Shown here: in pieces, positions 43,201 through 52,900 of the stretch
Numbering within the stretch: position 1 is the first letter of the stretch
Layout of the letters: each line of letters opens with the position of its first letter
Assembly: GCA_036399015.1 (NCBI GenBank)
Contig: DASWNW010000075.1
Location: 62,001-126,000 of the forward strand
Source: QHVT01 sp036399015
GTDB taxonomy: Bacteria > Acidobacteriota > Thermoanaerobaculia > Gp7-AA8
Length of the DNA stretch: 64,000 nt
Direction: 5' to 3'
Program-made: the position numbers and the translations under genes
The notes under the pieces: model-generated
Told to the model about the DNA's origin: nothing
Database searches by the model: none
The model's input: the letters and a program-made list of their open reading frames with translations, nothing else

Positions 43201-46200
43201 TGACCTGGCGTGTGACGTTCCCCTGCGCGTCGTACTCGAACGACGTGACGTTCCCGCGTGAGTCCATGACCGCGGTGCGGTGATTGTCAGCATTGAACGT
43301 GGCCGTGACGATGTTGCCTGCGGCGTCCGCCTCGAACGTGGCACGACCGAGCTCGTCGTATCCGACCAGCCCCTCGCCGCCGCGCTTGTTCGTGACGACA
43401 GTCTGCCGGCCGGCGATGTCGTACTGGAAGAACTCCTCGGCCCCTACGGCGTCCACATGGTGGAACATCCGGTCGTCGGTGTCGTAGTCGTACGACTGGG
43501 TGTTCCCGAGAGGATCCGCGAACGACGTCATGTTGTGCGCGAGGTCATAAGACATCGTGAAGCGCTTACCGGCCGTGTCCGTAAACGCGACGAGGTCGTC
43601 GCCGTCGTATTCGAACAGCGCTGTCCGGCCGATCACATCCGTGATGCGTGTGATCTTCCCCGCTTCGACGGTGAAGGACAGCGTAATCCTGCCCGACGGA
43701 TCCTTGATGGTGGCCGGCAGCCCGGCGGCGTCGTGCTGGATGGTGACCGAGTTCCCGTTCAGATCGGAGATGGCCGAGATGTTTCCGCGCCCGTCGAAGT
43801 CATGACGGCTCCCGTCCTTGAACACCATGGCGTACCCCGCGCCGCTGGGCGTGAGCACGATGTGCTTGCCGGGTGGCGAGACGAAGGTGCTGCCGGTTCG
43901 CTGGAAGTGATGCTCGGTACCGTCGCCTTCGTGATACGTAACGGATCCGTCGGGATTTGTGACCACTCGCTCGCCGTAGTTGAACGTCCAGCCGTAGCCG
44001 AATGGTCCGTTGTACGAGGACCGGCTGTTGTAGGTGCGCTTGAGAAGGACGGGGATGCCGCGCGCGACGATGCGGAAGTCGGAGATCGTCCGGTGCATAT
44101 TGCCGGAGGTGACGTTCACCGGATCCGATTTTGTCGCTGAAGGAGCCTCGGCGGCGCGATCGGGATTGATCCCCATCATGTCGAGGATCTCGCGCGTCAC
44201 ATCACCGATCGGCGAATCGTCGAGCCACCCTTCCGAGCCGAGCAGTACGTCGCCGACCGTGGTTTCCTTCCCCGTCGTCGAGCCGCCCGCCAACCCGCCC
44301 GAGATCGGGTACGTCGCCGCCCCCGTCTGCGGGTCCTGCAGGATGTAGCCGGCGCCGGACCAGCGATTGAGCGTGAGCTCTGAGGACGGGATCTTCGCGA
44401 TCCGCCCTTGCGCCACAGCCCCGCGGATCTCCGCCTCGACGTCAGCCGAGAGGTTCACCGCGTTCAGGACCGTGTTGACGTTGGACGAGTTGACGGTGTG
44501 AATCTGCTGCCCGCCCATGCGCGCGAGGAGCAGCGCCTTTACGGCGGAGATGCCCTGCTGGCTCTCCATCTCCTCCCAGATCGCCCCTTCGAGGTACGAG
44601 CTCTGGAGGCCGGCGAGCGCCAGCGCCTGGGCGCGGTTGGAGAGGTCGTTGTTGATCGGGACGATGCCCACCAGGAGGCGGGAGACGTCGATGTTGTTCT
44701 CGGCCGCGTTCAGGCGGACGGCGGCGCCGGCGACGTTGTAGGTGATGTCGATCTGGCGGCGGACGTCGGCTTCGAACGTACGCTTGACCGGGCGCTGCCA
44801 GCGGACACCGGCGGCGAAGTTGATGCCGTCGTCGACGTGCTGCATGTAGCGGAGGCCGACCAGGAAGAGCTTCTCGGAGAGGATCGCCTCCTCGTTCGTC
44901 AGCGCCTTGAGGCGGTTGATGCGCGACTCGATCAGCGAGTCGGGGAAGGAGCCGGGGTCGAGCACGATCGCGTGCGTCTCACCCGCCACCAGCTCGTGGT
45001 GCGTGAAGTCGTCGGCCACATTGGGCTGGCGGAAGGTCGTGTTGAGGTCGAGCACCGCGCCCGCGGGAACGGGGCTGCCGTCGGCCACCGGCTGGTCGTC
45101 GATCGAGAAGACCGGCTTGAGCTTGATGAGATACGCCGGCGTGTTGAACAGGCCGCCGTAGCTGGCGATGGTCGCCGCGTCGTCCGCCGTGGCCGGCGGG
45201 AAGGTGATGGAGAGCTTCTTCCCCCACAGCTCCGCCAGCGAGGCGGTGTAGCTCGAGAGCACCGCGCCGTTGATGTCGGTGACGTTCATCGTCACCGACT
45301 GCATCTGCTCCGCCGGTACGGCCGCGTTCACGCCGCCGACCGTGTCGATGCGCGTCGTCAACGTCGCCGGGACGAAGGGGAAGTTCGCGGCACGGATGCG
45401 GCCCGCCTTCGCGACCTGCGAGAGGTTCACGCAGTCGATGTCGTTCGCGCGGATGTAGTTCCAGATCTTGTCGCCGTAAAAGTCGGCGGGAGGACGGATC
45501 GCGGAGCTCTGGAGGTACTCATCCTCGTTCCACGCCACCTTGCCGTTGATGGCGATGCCGGGCTGGTACTCGTAACGCTTGAAGCTCGGGTCCATGCGCA
45601 CCCAGGTGTCGGGGGTGCCGTTCGTCGCGCCGCGGTTCGGGATGTAGGGGATGTGCGCGCGCACCCAGACGTGCGACATCTGGACGGCGATCGGCTGGTT
45701 CTTGGCCGTCAGGAGCAGGCCGTCGAAGCCTGCCGTCGCCAGGAGGTTGCCGGCCTGGAGCGGATCCTCGGTGCCGACGAGGTTCATCGCCTTCGCGATC
45801 GGCAGCGTGACCTTCCCCCACTCCAACCGCGCGTCGTAGCCGCGCGCGGCGAGGAGATCGCGGAGCAGCAGCGCCTGGTCCCAGTCGTTGCCGGCCCGCT
45901 CCTGCAGCGTGCCGAGGGAGCCCTTGGCCACGCCGCTGTACGACTGCCACTCGATGTTGTCGTGCACCCAGGAGAAGATCTTCGCCGGCGTGCCGAGCGT
46001 GTTGGCGAGCGCCGTCACTTCACCTGCTACCGAGAGCGCGGCAAGACGAGGAGCGGCGCTCGCCGGCGCCGGGACGGCCGCCGACTGCGCGACGACCGAC
46101 GGGGTGGTCGCGGCGGCGCCGGCGGCGTCGTCGCCGTAGCTCGAGCCGGCCGACGTCGTCGGGGCGAAGCGGTAGGTGTCTTTCACCGGGAAGGGATCGC

Positions 46201-46891
46201 GCGTCCAACGCGGCTTGCTGTTGCGGACCGTGAGCGTCCCCGACACCGCGTTGCGGAGCTGCACGAGCGTCGACTCGAGGTTGTCCTCGTCGAGCGCCCG
46301 CGGCGCGTTGATGACCGACTTCACCCGTTTCTGCAGCTCCTTGATTTCGCGGCGCATCTGCGCGTCGCGCGACCTGGCCACGCCGGGTGCGTCGTCCTTC
46401 ACCGCCGGGAGGAAGTCCTTGTCGATCAGACGGAGCACCGACTGCAGCTCGGCCTTGATCTGCCCCTTCTTCTTCCCCCGCACGCTGTCGGGCGACAGCG
46501 AGACCTGCACGAGCTGCGCGATGCGCGCGAGCGTGGTGTCCGCCGCGACGAGCGCGTAGCGGTCCTTCACCCGCTGGATCGACTCGCGCACGCTCGCCGG
46601 CTGCGCGTTGTTCTCAACCGCGGCCTCCGACTGCAGCCCGAGCCGCGCCGAGACCTGGTTGAAGAGCGAGCGGAAATCGAAGCGGGTCCGTCCCTGCGGA
46701 TGGAGCAGGAACTCGGGGTCGACGTTCATCTTCGCCGCGATGGCGCGGATGTTCGCCTCCTTCTGTCGCTCCACTTCCAGCGCGTAGAGATAGTTCCGCG
46801 GGTCGATGGAGACGTGGATCGTCGCCGCCAGCAGGCCGGTGGTCAGGACTCGCCCGGCCGCGGTTCGGAGGATGCGTCGCAAGGTCTTCAT
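40286..46891 (-). CDS. Transglutaminase-like RHS/YD-repeat protein, 2201 aa
   Basis: The start at 46891 (MKTLRRILRTAAGRVLTTGL) gives an export signal. Residues about 30-290 are a helical N-terminal region. About 303-445 is a transglutaminase-like fold with GNDWDQALLLRDLLAARGY (Asp in place of the catalytic Cys), SHVWVRAHIP (His) and TWVRMDPSFK (Asp). About 960-2050 is the RHS/YD shell with dozens of DxxGNxT..YDxxGR units, closing with LGFTSRETS, YRARYYDTSLGRFIQQDSY and NPIRYTDPSGHN (the core-end motif). The last 144 residues (from about 2057) are a distinct tail: hydrophobic span AELLAALLLYLIIFLAIMAI, eight Cys, then an Asp-rich run. It lies 16 bases after the giant gene and is GTGA-coupled to the next. 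Confidence 0.93.
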   Translation of the reverse strand: MKTLRRILRTAAGRVLTTGLLAATIHVSIDPRNYLYALEVERQKEANIRAIAAKMNVDPEFLLHPQGRTRFDFRSLFNQVSARLGLQSEAAVENNAQPASVRESIQRVKDRYALVAADTTLARIAQLVQVSLSPDSVRGKKKGQIKAELQSVLRLIDKDFLPAVKDDAPGVARSRDAQMRREIKELQKRVKSVINAPRALDEDNLESTLVQLRNAVSGTLTVRNSKPRWTRDPFPVKDTYRFAPTTSAGSSYGDDAAGAAATTPSVVAQSAAVPAPASAAPRLAALSVAGEVTALANTLGTPAKIFSWVHDNIEWQSYSGVAKGSLGTLQERAGNDWDQALLLRDLLAARGYDARLEWGKVTLPIAKAMNLVGTEDPLQAGNLLATAGFDGLLLTAKNQPIAVQMSHVWVRAHIPYIPNRGATNGTPDTWVRMDPSFKRYEYQPGIAINGKVAWNEDEYLQSSAIRPPADFYGDKIWNYIRANDIDCVNLSQVAKAGRIRAANFPFVPATLTTRIDTVGGVNAAVPAEQMQSVTMNVTDINGAVLSSYTASLAELWGKKLSITFPPATADDAATIASYGGLFNTPAYLIKLKPVFSIDDQPVADGSPVPAGAVLDLNTTFRQPNVADDFTHHELVAGETHAIVLDPGSFPDSLIESRINRLKALTNEEAILSEKLFLVGLRYMQHVDDGINFAAGVRWQRPVKRTFEADVRRQIDITYNVAGAAVRLNAAENNIDVSRLLVGIVPINNDLSNRAQALALAGLQSSYLEGAIWEEMESQQGISAVKALLLARMGGQQIHTVNSSNVNTVLNAVNLSADVEAEIRGAVAQGRIAKIPSSELTLNRWSGAGYILQDPQTGAATYPISGGLAGGSTTGKETTVGDVLLGSEGWLDDSPIGDVTREILDMMGINPDRAAEAPSATKSDPVNVTSGNMHRTISDFRIVARGIPVLLKRTYNSRSSYNGPFGYGWTFNYGERVVTNPDGSVTYHEGDGTEHHFQRTGSTFVSPPGKHIVLTPSGAGYAMVFKDGSRHDFDGRGNISAISDLNGNSVTIQHDAAGLPATIKDPSGRITLSFTVEAGKITRITDVIGRTALFEYDGDDLVAFTDTAGKRFTMSYDLAHNMTSFADPLGNTQSYDYDTDDRMFHHVDAVGAEEFFQYDIAGRQTVVTNKRGGEGLVGYDELGRATFEADAAGNIVTATFNADNHRTAVMDSRGNVTSFEYDAQGNVTRQVMPDGGVIATTYGPHSRELTVTDELSGQTTNVWDAGGNLIESRRTVDGRTEITKTEYDQYGQTIAVTDPNGNVTRTTWNANGGMESRTDALNNTTTVQTDAIGRISVIRDPAGNETKFGYDGRDRMVSLTDAYNNSSAFAYDDAGRRTSITTARGTSRFTYDGEGRLLTFTDALGSTTRMVYAISGDLVSRTDAKDNTTKYQYDLVGRVTKMIDPAGGVWTYAYCASIGGSGGGSSCSACTTGAKPTDVCEIIDPDGNVLKQEFDNMGRIVAVTDSLANVMRLQYDKTGRITAETDANGNTKRYEYDLAGRLVAVTEADGSVTSYTYDPAGNKTSQTDANGATWKYKYDALNRLVEETDPLTRKTTYTYDAIGNLRTRTDAKNQTTTHTYVGRRLMLVEYSDGTSDAYTYDSLGRRTGASNANVSYTYTHDAADRVTSILNNRVGYKTVYQYDANGNRSKLITPQSTVEYVYDGKNRLTTMRDSLFGQFHFRYDAMDRRTELQYPNGIKTAYAYDDASRLLSMAARDSAGNVVDGWSYQYDAVGNVTSKTDHEGKVEIYRYDQLYRLTEANYSNGTAEKFTYDRVGNRTSRVAEAGTVTTYSYDVANQLLQAGAETLSYDFNGNVTSRTGPAGATTFTYDVLNRPLNIASPSGTETNKYGPNGERMEMAGASIEGGLVRPQYDPAGNPIADSDGNNGMWTYRLYGPSIDEPLAEWRRNNNRITYLHRDGLGSITAVSNTAGQMAYRQRYTAFGQMTRTTDPSGIPPTRLGFTSRETSVSTLIQYRARYYDTSLGRFIQQDSYRGNVGNPPSLHRYVYVYNNPIRYTDPSGHNPVAVAAGVLGAGIAIGAELLAALLLYLIIFLAIMAILYCWTDPVCKRFVKCFMQFIGRAFKCLLVALDVRTVDREACMINCIKAAWDRIKKCRSGFGNYYPMPWEEIKASCRTPPAEPGDDDDDDDGPGKEWWDQVDRAA

Positions 46892-46907
46892 GTGCTCTTC
46901 CTTTTCC

Positions 46908-49900
46908 TCAGACTCGGCTCTGCCACCAGACCAGCAGGCGGTCGGCGTCATTGCGAGCGGCGGTTGTGTCCACGGACACAGTCCGCAGGGATTCGATCAA
47001 TTGGAGAATGCGGGTGATGGCGGCAGGGGCTTTCGTCACCCCCAGCGCCTTCACCGCCGCGAGGTGCGCCTGCGCGTCGCTGATGCTCTTGCGGTCCCCT
47101 GCCGGAGCGGTGGCGGCGAGCGCCTCGAGATCGGAGGCAAGCGCCGCTTCGATCGCCACCCGGTCGGCGGCGACCACGACCTCGAGCGTCTTCGTCACCA
47201 CCGCCGTCTGGCCTGCGAAGCCAGCCGTACCGGTGATGGTGTACGGACCGGCCGCATCCGGCAGCCGCACCCAGAGATAGAGGTGGAACGGCTCGCCGTT
47301 CGACGTGATGCTCCACTCGCCCGGCGCGGTCGACGTGAGCGCCGGCGACGCGTGCACGAGCGACATGCCCTGCGGCACCGTGAAGCCGATGGTCAGGCTC
47401 GCCGGCGCGCCGGGAGGCGGCGTGACGGTGAAGTCGATCGGCACCACCTGGCGCGCGTCGTACGTATGGACGCGGGCGACGTAGTTCACCGAATCGACCA
47501 GGAGCTTCGCGACATCCGGCGTGCGGGTCTTCTCCGTGTCGAACGGCACCACCACGACGCGGCCGGCGCCGAAGGTGTGGTACGAGATGGCCGGTGCCTG
47601 CGTGGCGGAGATCTTCGCCGCCGCCTGCGCCCCTTCCAGCCCGACCTTCACGCCGTCGCCGTTGAGCGTGATCTGGCTCGCGGCCGTGAACGGCGTCTGG
47701 AGCAGATCGAGCAGCGTCGACGGTCCGGCGAGCTTGCCGTTGAACTTCGCGCCGAGCGCGGGAGCCAGCTTCGGCATCGCGTCGGGGTGACCCTTGATGA
47801 GCAGCAGGCCGAGTCCGCCGCGGACCGTTTCCACCAGCTCGTCGTCGATCTTCGCCTGATACGGACCCTGCTGGTAGAGCACGACCTCGTCGTACGCGCC
47901 GGTGCGGAACGCCGCCAGCGCCTCCGTCTGCGTGCCGACCAGCGTCCAGGGGATCCCGGCCGCCGTCAGCGTCTGCGTGAGGAACGCCGGTGCCACCGCC
48001 GTGCACGGCGTCGCCGAGTTGCCGTTCGCGCAGTCGGCCCAGATGAGCACGCGCGACGGACCGCCGGTGGAGAGCTCGAGCTTCAGCGGCGGAGCCTTCA
48101 CCTCGAACGTGGTGTTCGACAGCGGCACCGCGCTGCCGGTGATCATCGAGACGAGGTACGCCTGGTAGGTCTGCAGCGGCATCGTCGCCGTGGCATGCGT
48201 CAGGTCGAGCGTGTACGTCGCGTCCGCGCCGATGGAGGCGGTGAAGTTCAGCGTCGCCACCGGCGCCTGCGTCTCCGGATCGAGGATCGTCACGGCGAAC
48301 GGAGCGTCGGTGAGGGCGCTGTTGCCGCCGTTCGTGATGCTGATCGAGATCGGCAGCGACTCGCCCTGCTGGACGGTCGCCGGCGTGGTGATGGTGCCGC
48401 TCACGCCCTTCCCGCTGACGGCGGTCGAACGGAGCTCGAAGGCGGCGCTGGTCTCCGCGAGCTGCGCGCCCGACGAGTCGAGCACGACCAGTTTCGCGGT
48501 GTACGTGCCCGGCTCCGAGCTGCCGGCCGACCACGCGAGACGTGCCGCCACCGCCTGGCCCGGGATGAGCGACGCGATCGGCGTCGTCTTCGTCGCCTTG
48601 ACGGTGTCCGCCGCGTCGAGCACCGACACGACCGCGTTTACGTTCGTGAGGGTGACGTTGCCGGCGTCGTAACGCACGCTGCCGTTCGCGCGCACCGTCT
48701 CGCCGCTGTCGTAGACCGGCTTGTCGGTGACGATCGAGCCGGACACTTCCGCGGCCGGCGTGATGGAGAACGCCGCCGAGGCATCCGTCACGAACGAGCC
48801 GAACTGCTTCAGCGTGCCGAGGACCGAGTACGGGCCGGTGGCCGTCGAGCCGGTGTTCCAGGTGAACTTGCGGGTGACGGTGCCGTGCGTCAGCACGCGG
48901 GCGTTGCCCACGACCACCGACGACGGATCGGCAGCCGGGAAGCTCGTGTAGAGACTGTTCGGCGGCAGGATCTCCCAGCCCTTGCCGGGCGGCGCCCACG
49001 CCAGCGAGAGGTACTCGCCGCCGCCCCACTCGAACATCGTGACGCGGAAGCTGTGGAAGCCGGCGGTGAGCTGCTTCGAGGCGTAGCGGTGGATGACGCC
49101 GTGGCCGCCGCCGTTATTGATCAACTCGACGCCGTCGATGCTGAGCCACGACCCGTCGTCAGAGCCGAGCTCGAACTGGTAAGTCCCGGTCACCGGGGCG
49201 TAGACGACGCCGGTCCAGACGACGACGAAGAAGTCGCGCTGCACGCCCGCGGGGAACGCGCTGGCCATGTAGCTGTTCGTCTCGAGCCTAGTCAGGAGCG
49301 GCGGCTCGAAGTACTTCACGTCCTTCTCGAAGCTGACGTAGCCACCCTGCTTCGCCGTGTCGAGCGCGTAGTACCGCCCCAGGAAGCCCTGGCCGCTGGC
49401 GGTGCTGCTGCCGTTGCTGGCGCGCGAGCGGTCGAACATCGAGGCCGGCTTGAAGCCGTTCTCGATGGTGTCGAAGTAGATGTGCAGCCCGACGGTCGTC
49501 CCTGCCGCGGCGCTGTCGGGAATCGTCACCACCAGCTTGCCGGCGTCCGGATTGGAGGTGCCGTCGGGCTGGAAGTTGTAGAACAGCTCCTGCGCCGCGG
49601 CGTTGTCGGCCGTGACGCGGATGGAGTTGGTGTCGAAGGTCCCGGTGGCGCCGAGGGCCGCCAGCTTGGCGCCGAAGTCGACTGACATGATCACCAGGCG
49701 GTTCACGCCGCCGTTCGTGACCGGCACCGTGACCGGAATGGCGTAGTTCCACGCCGGGAACGGATCGGCCGGGAAGCCTTCGATGACGTCGTCGGTGATG
49801 ACGGTGGCGACGGTGGTGCCGTTGTCGTCGCGGATGACGACGTCATTGGTGACGCCGACTGTCGCCGCGCCGACGTTCTCGGCCACCTCGGTGATCTCCA

Positions 49901-52900
49901 CCTGCGTGTTCGGCGCGTAGCTCGGCTTGTCGGTGGAGATGGAGAGCCGCAGCGGCGCGAACCCGGTCACCTGCGGGATGTCGAGGTTCCGCGACGTCTT
50001 CTCGCCGGTGTACGGATGCGTGTAGTTGAGCGTGGCCCGTCCGACGACCGGCCGCTGCTCGTTGTTGCCGATGCCGTTCAGGTTGACGTTGAGCAGCAGC
50101 TCCTGTCCGGCTTCGTTGACGTCCTTGAGCTTCCACTTGAGCTGCTTGCCGCCGGCGACGGGGTTGACCGACAGCGGCACCGGCGACGCCGAGACGTACT
50201 CGGTGTCGGTCGGGAGGAAGACGTCGTAGTCGACGTCGAACTGGCCGAGGCGGAGGAAGGCCGCCGGCAGCGCGATCATCGCCCAGGTGGTCTCGTCCAC
50301 CCAGTGCTCCTGGTTGTTGTCGTTCCGGGCCTCGCGCCATGCGCCGTTCGGCTGCTGGTGATTGAGCAGCCAGACGATGGCCGTGCGGATGGACGGGTCG
50401 CTGCCCGGCACCCCCGCCAGCGAGAGCGCGTAGAGACTCTGCGCGTTGCGGATGATCGGTTCATCCGGCGTGGTGAACGTGCCGAACGAGCCGTCGGCCT
50501 GCTGCACCGACCGTAAGTACGCGGCGATGGTGTCGATCCGTTTTCGGACCGTCGATGCGAGCGCCTCGTCCGAGATCTGCGGCAGTGCTGCCGAGAGTCC
50601 GATGGAGGTCCGCGCCGCCCATTCCGGCCCGCGCGACACGGCATTCCCCTGCCAGTCGTACCGCATGGTCCAGTTGACGGCCGAGATCATCGAGTCGTAG
50701 TAGCGCTTGTCCTTGGTGAGCTCCCACCCGCGCGCCATGGCGATGATGCCCATCATGGTGTGGGCCTCGCGGCTGCCGTAGGAGATGAAGCAGTGGTCGC
50801 ACTCCCAGGCACCGTCCTGCGAGCCGCCCTTGTTCTGCAGCTCGAGCATGCCCTCGAGCGAGCGGATGAGATACGGCTTCGCGCGCTCGCCGTCGTGCCA
50901 GTAGGCCAGCGACCAGGCACCGACCGCGGTTGTGGAGCGGCGCTCGCCCCAGCCGTGCCACATGCCGTTGCTCCACTGGTTGTTGGCCGTGGAGAGGAAG
51001 ATGCGCTCCGCGACGACGGTGTCGACCGTGACGCCGGAGACTTTGCGCGACTCTTCGAACGACACCATGCCCTGCGCCGTCACGTGGCAGCGGAAGCAGA
51101 AGTCGGCGTTGAGATCGGCGTTGATGTACTGCGCCTGCCAGTTGAGGCCGCGCTGGATGTGCGTCTTCAGCAGCGGCACGAGCGGATCGTCGGGGACGAT
51201 GATCGTGTTGCCGCGGCTGATCTTCGTGTGCGCCTGCACGAGCGGCACGGAGACCGGCACCAGCTTCGGCGCGGCCGTCATCATCGCGGCGGCGAACGGC
51301 GCCACCTTGATGGCCTTCGGCCCGGCGATGAGGGTGATGCTCTCGTCCGACGGCGTCACCACCACGGTGTACTCACCCTCGGAGGCGGGCGTGAACTTGC
51401 CGAGCTTCACGATGGCGATGTCGTTCTTCGGCAGCGTGGCCACGGAGGCGCTGCCGTCGAACCCGGTGCCGGCGCCACCGCTGACGGTGTAGCGGAGGGT
51501 CAGGTTGGAGAGCGGCACGTTGCCGATGTTCTTGATGAAGATCGAAACGTCGACCGGCGAGCCCGGCTCGACCGCCGGCGGGTTGAGGCTGATCGTGCCG
51601 GAGAGCTTCCGCACCGGATCGGGCGACGTGACGTTGAGCGAGTAGATGCCGCGGTTGTTCGTCTCGTCGTCTTCCGCGACCACACCGGCCGGATCGAAGA
51701 CGACGTAGATCGCCTGCGGCCCGAGCGGCGCCGTCACGGTCCAGCGGAAGGAGGCGGTCGCCGAGTGCGAGCCGCGCGTCGAGCTGGTCGGCGCGGTCAG
51801 CACGCCGGAGATCGGCGCGCCGCCGGCCGACGGGTTGCCGAGGTAGAACTGCGCTTTGACCTGCGACTCGGAGACGGCGCCGAAGAGGCGCGCCACCGCC
51901 ACGAAGTCGATGGTGTCGCCCTGGCGCGGCTCGGGGTCGCTGACCAGCAGCAGCGCGGTGTCGGCCATGATGTCGGAGCTGAACTGGACCGAGACGTCGG
52001 TCGAGCGGTTGTCGCTCTCGTCGCACTCGGTGACCAGGCCGGGGCCGTCGGCCACGGCGTAGACCGCGGTCGTGGCCGCCGACGGATTGGCGATGACGAG
52101 CTGCACGTCGGCGTACGCTCCCGGCCGCAGTTGCGGAACCGTCGCGGTGCCGAGGAGCGTGGTGCCGCCGGCGCTGACGGCGTGGAACGCGACGCCGCTC
52201 TGCACCGCGGTGGCGGAACCGTTGTTGCCGACGCGCGCGATCACCTTCGCGCTGGCCGGATAGCCGCTGCCGTCGAAGCGGACGTACGACGCGGTGAGGT
52301 TCGACCGCGGGACGTCGCTCACGCGGCAGTCCTGCCACAGGTCGAGGAGGTTGTTGCTCTCATCCGTCTCGCTGACGGCGTTCGAGCTGTCGATGTAGAC
52401 GGCCAGCTTGCCCGGGAGGAAGCGGAGCGTGCCCTGCACCGCGACCTCGACGTTCTGCGGCGTCACGCCCGCGTCGACCAGCGCCGAGCCGAGCGCCTTG
52501 TCGACCTCGGAGTCGTACGCGAGGTCGCCGTCGGCATCCTCGAACACCAGCACGGTGAACGTCTTCGTGCCCGGCGTATTGAGGCGCAGCTTCACGTTGC
52601 CGCTGATGGAGAGCTCGCTCGCGCTGATGGTGAGTCCGGTCGTGTCGATGGCCACGTCGCGCGCGACGGTGGTGTCGAGCGAGAGATCGGCCTCGTCGCC
52701 CGAGCCGCTGTAGAAGCGGGTGGCGCGGTTGTTCGAGAAGTCGGTCTCGACGACCGACTCGTCGCCGTTGACGACGACCGTCGCGAACCGCTGGCCGGCG
52801 CGCGCGGCGAAGGACGCCGGCACGTTGACCGAGCCCTGCGCCGGGACGTCGACGCGCGTCTCGAAGACGACCCGTCCGCCGCTGCCGGTCGCGTCGTCGT

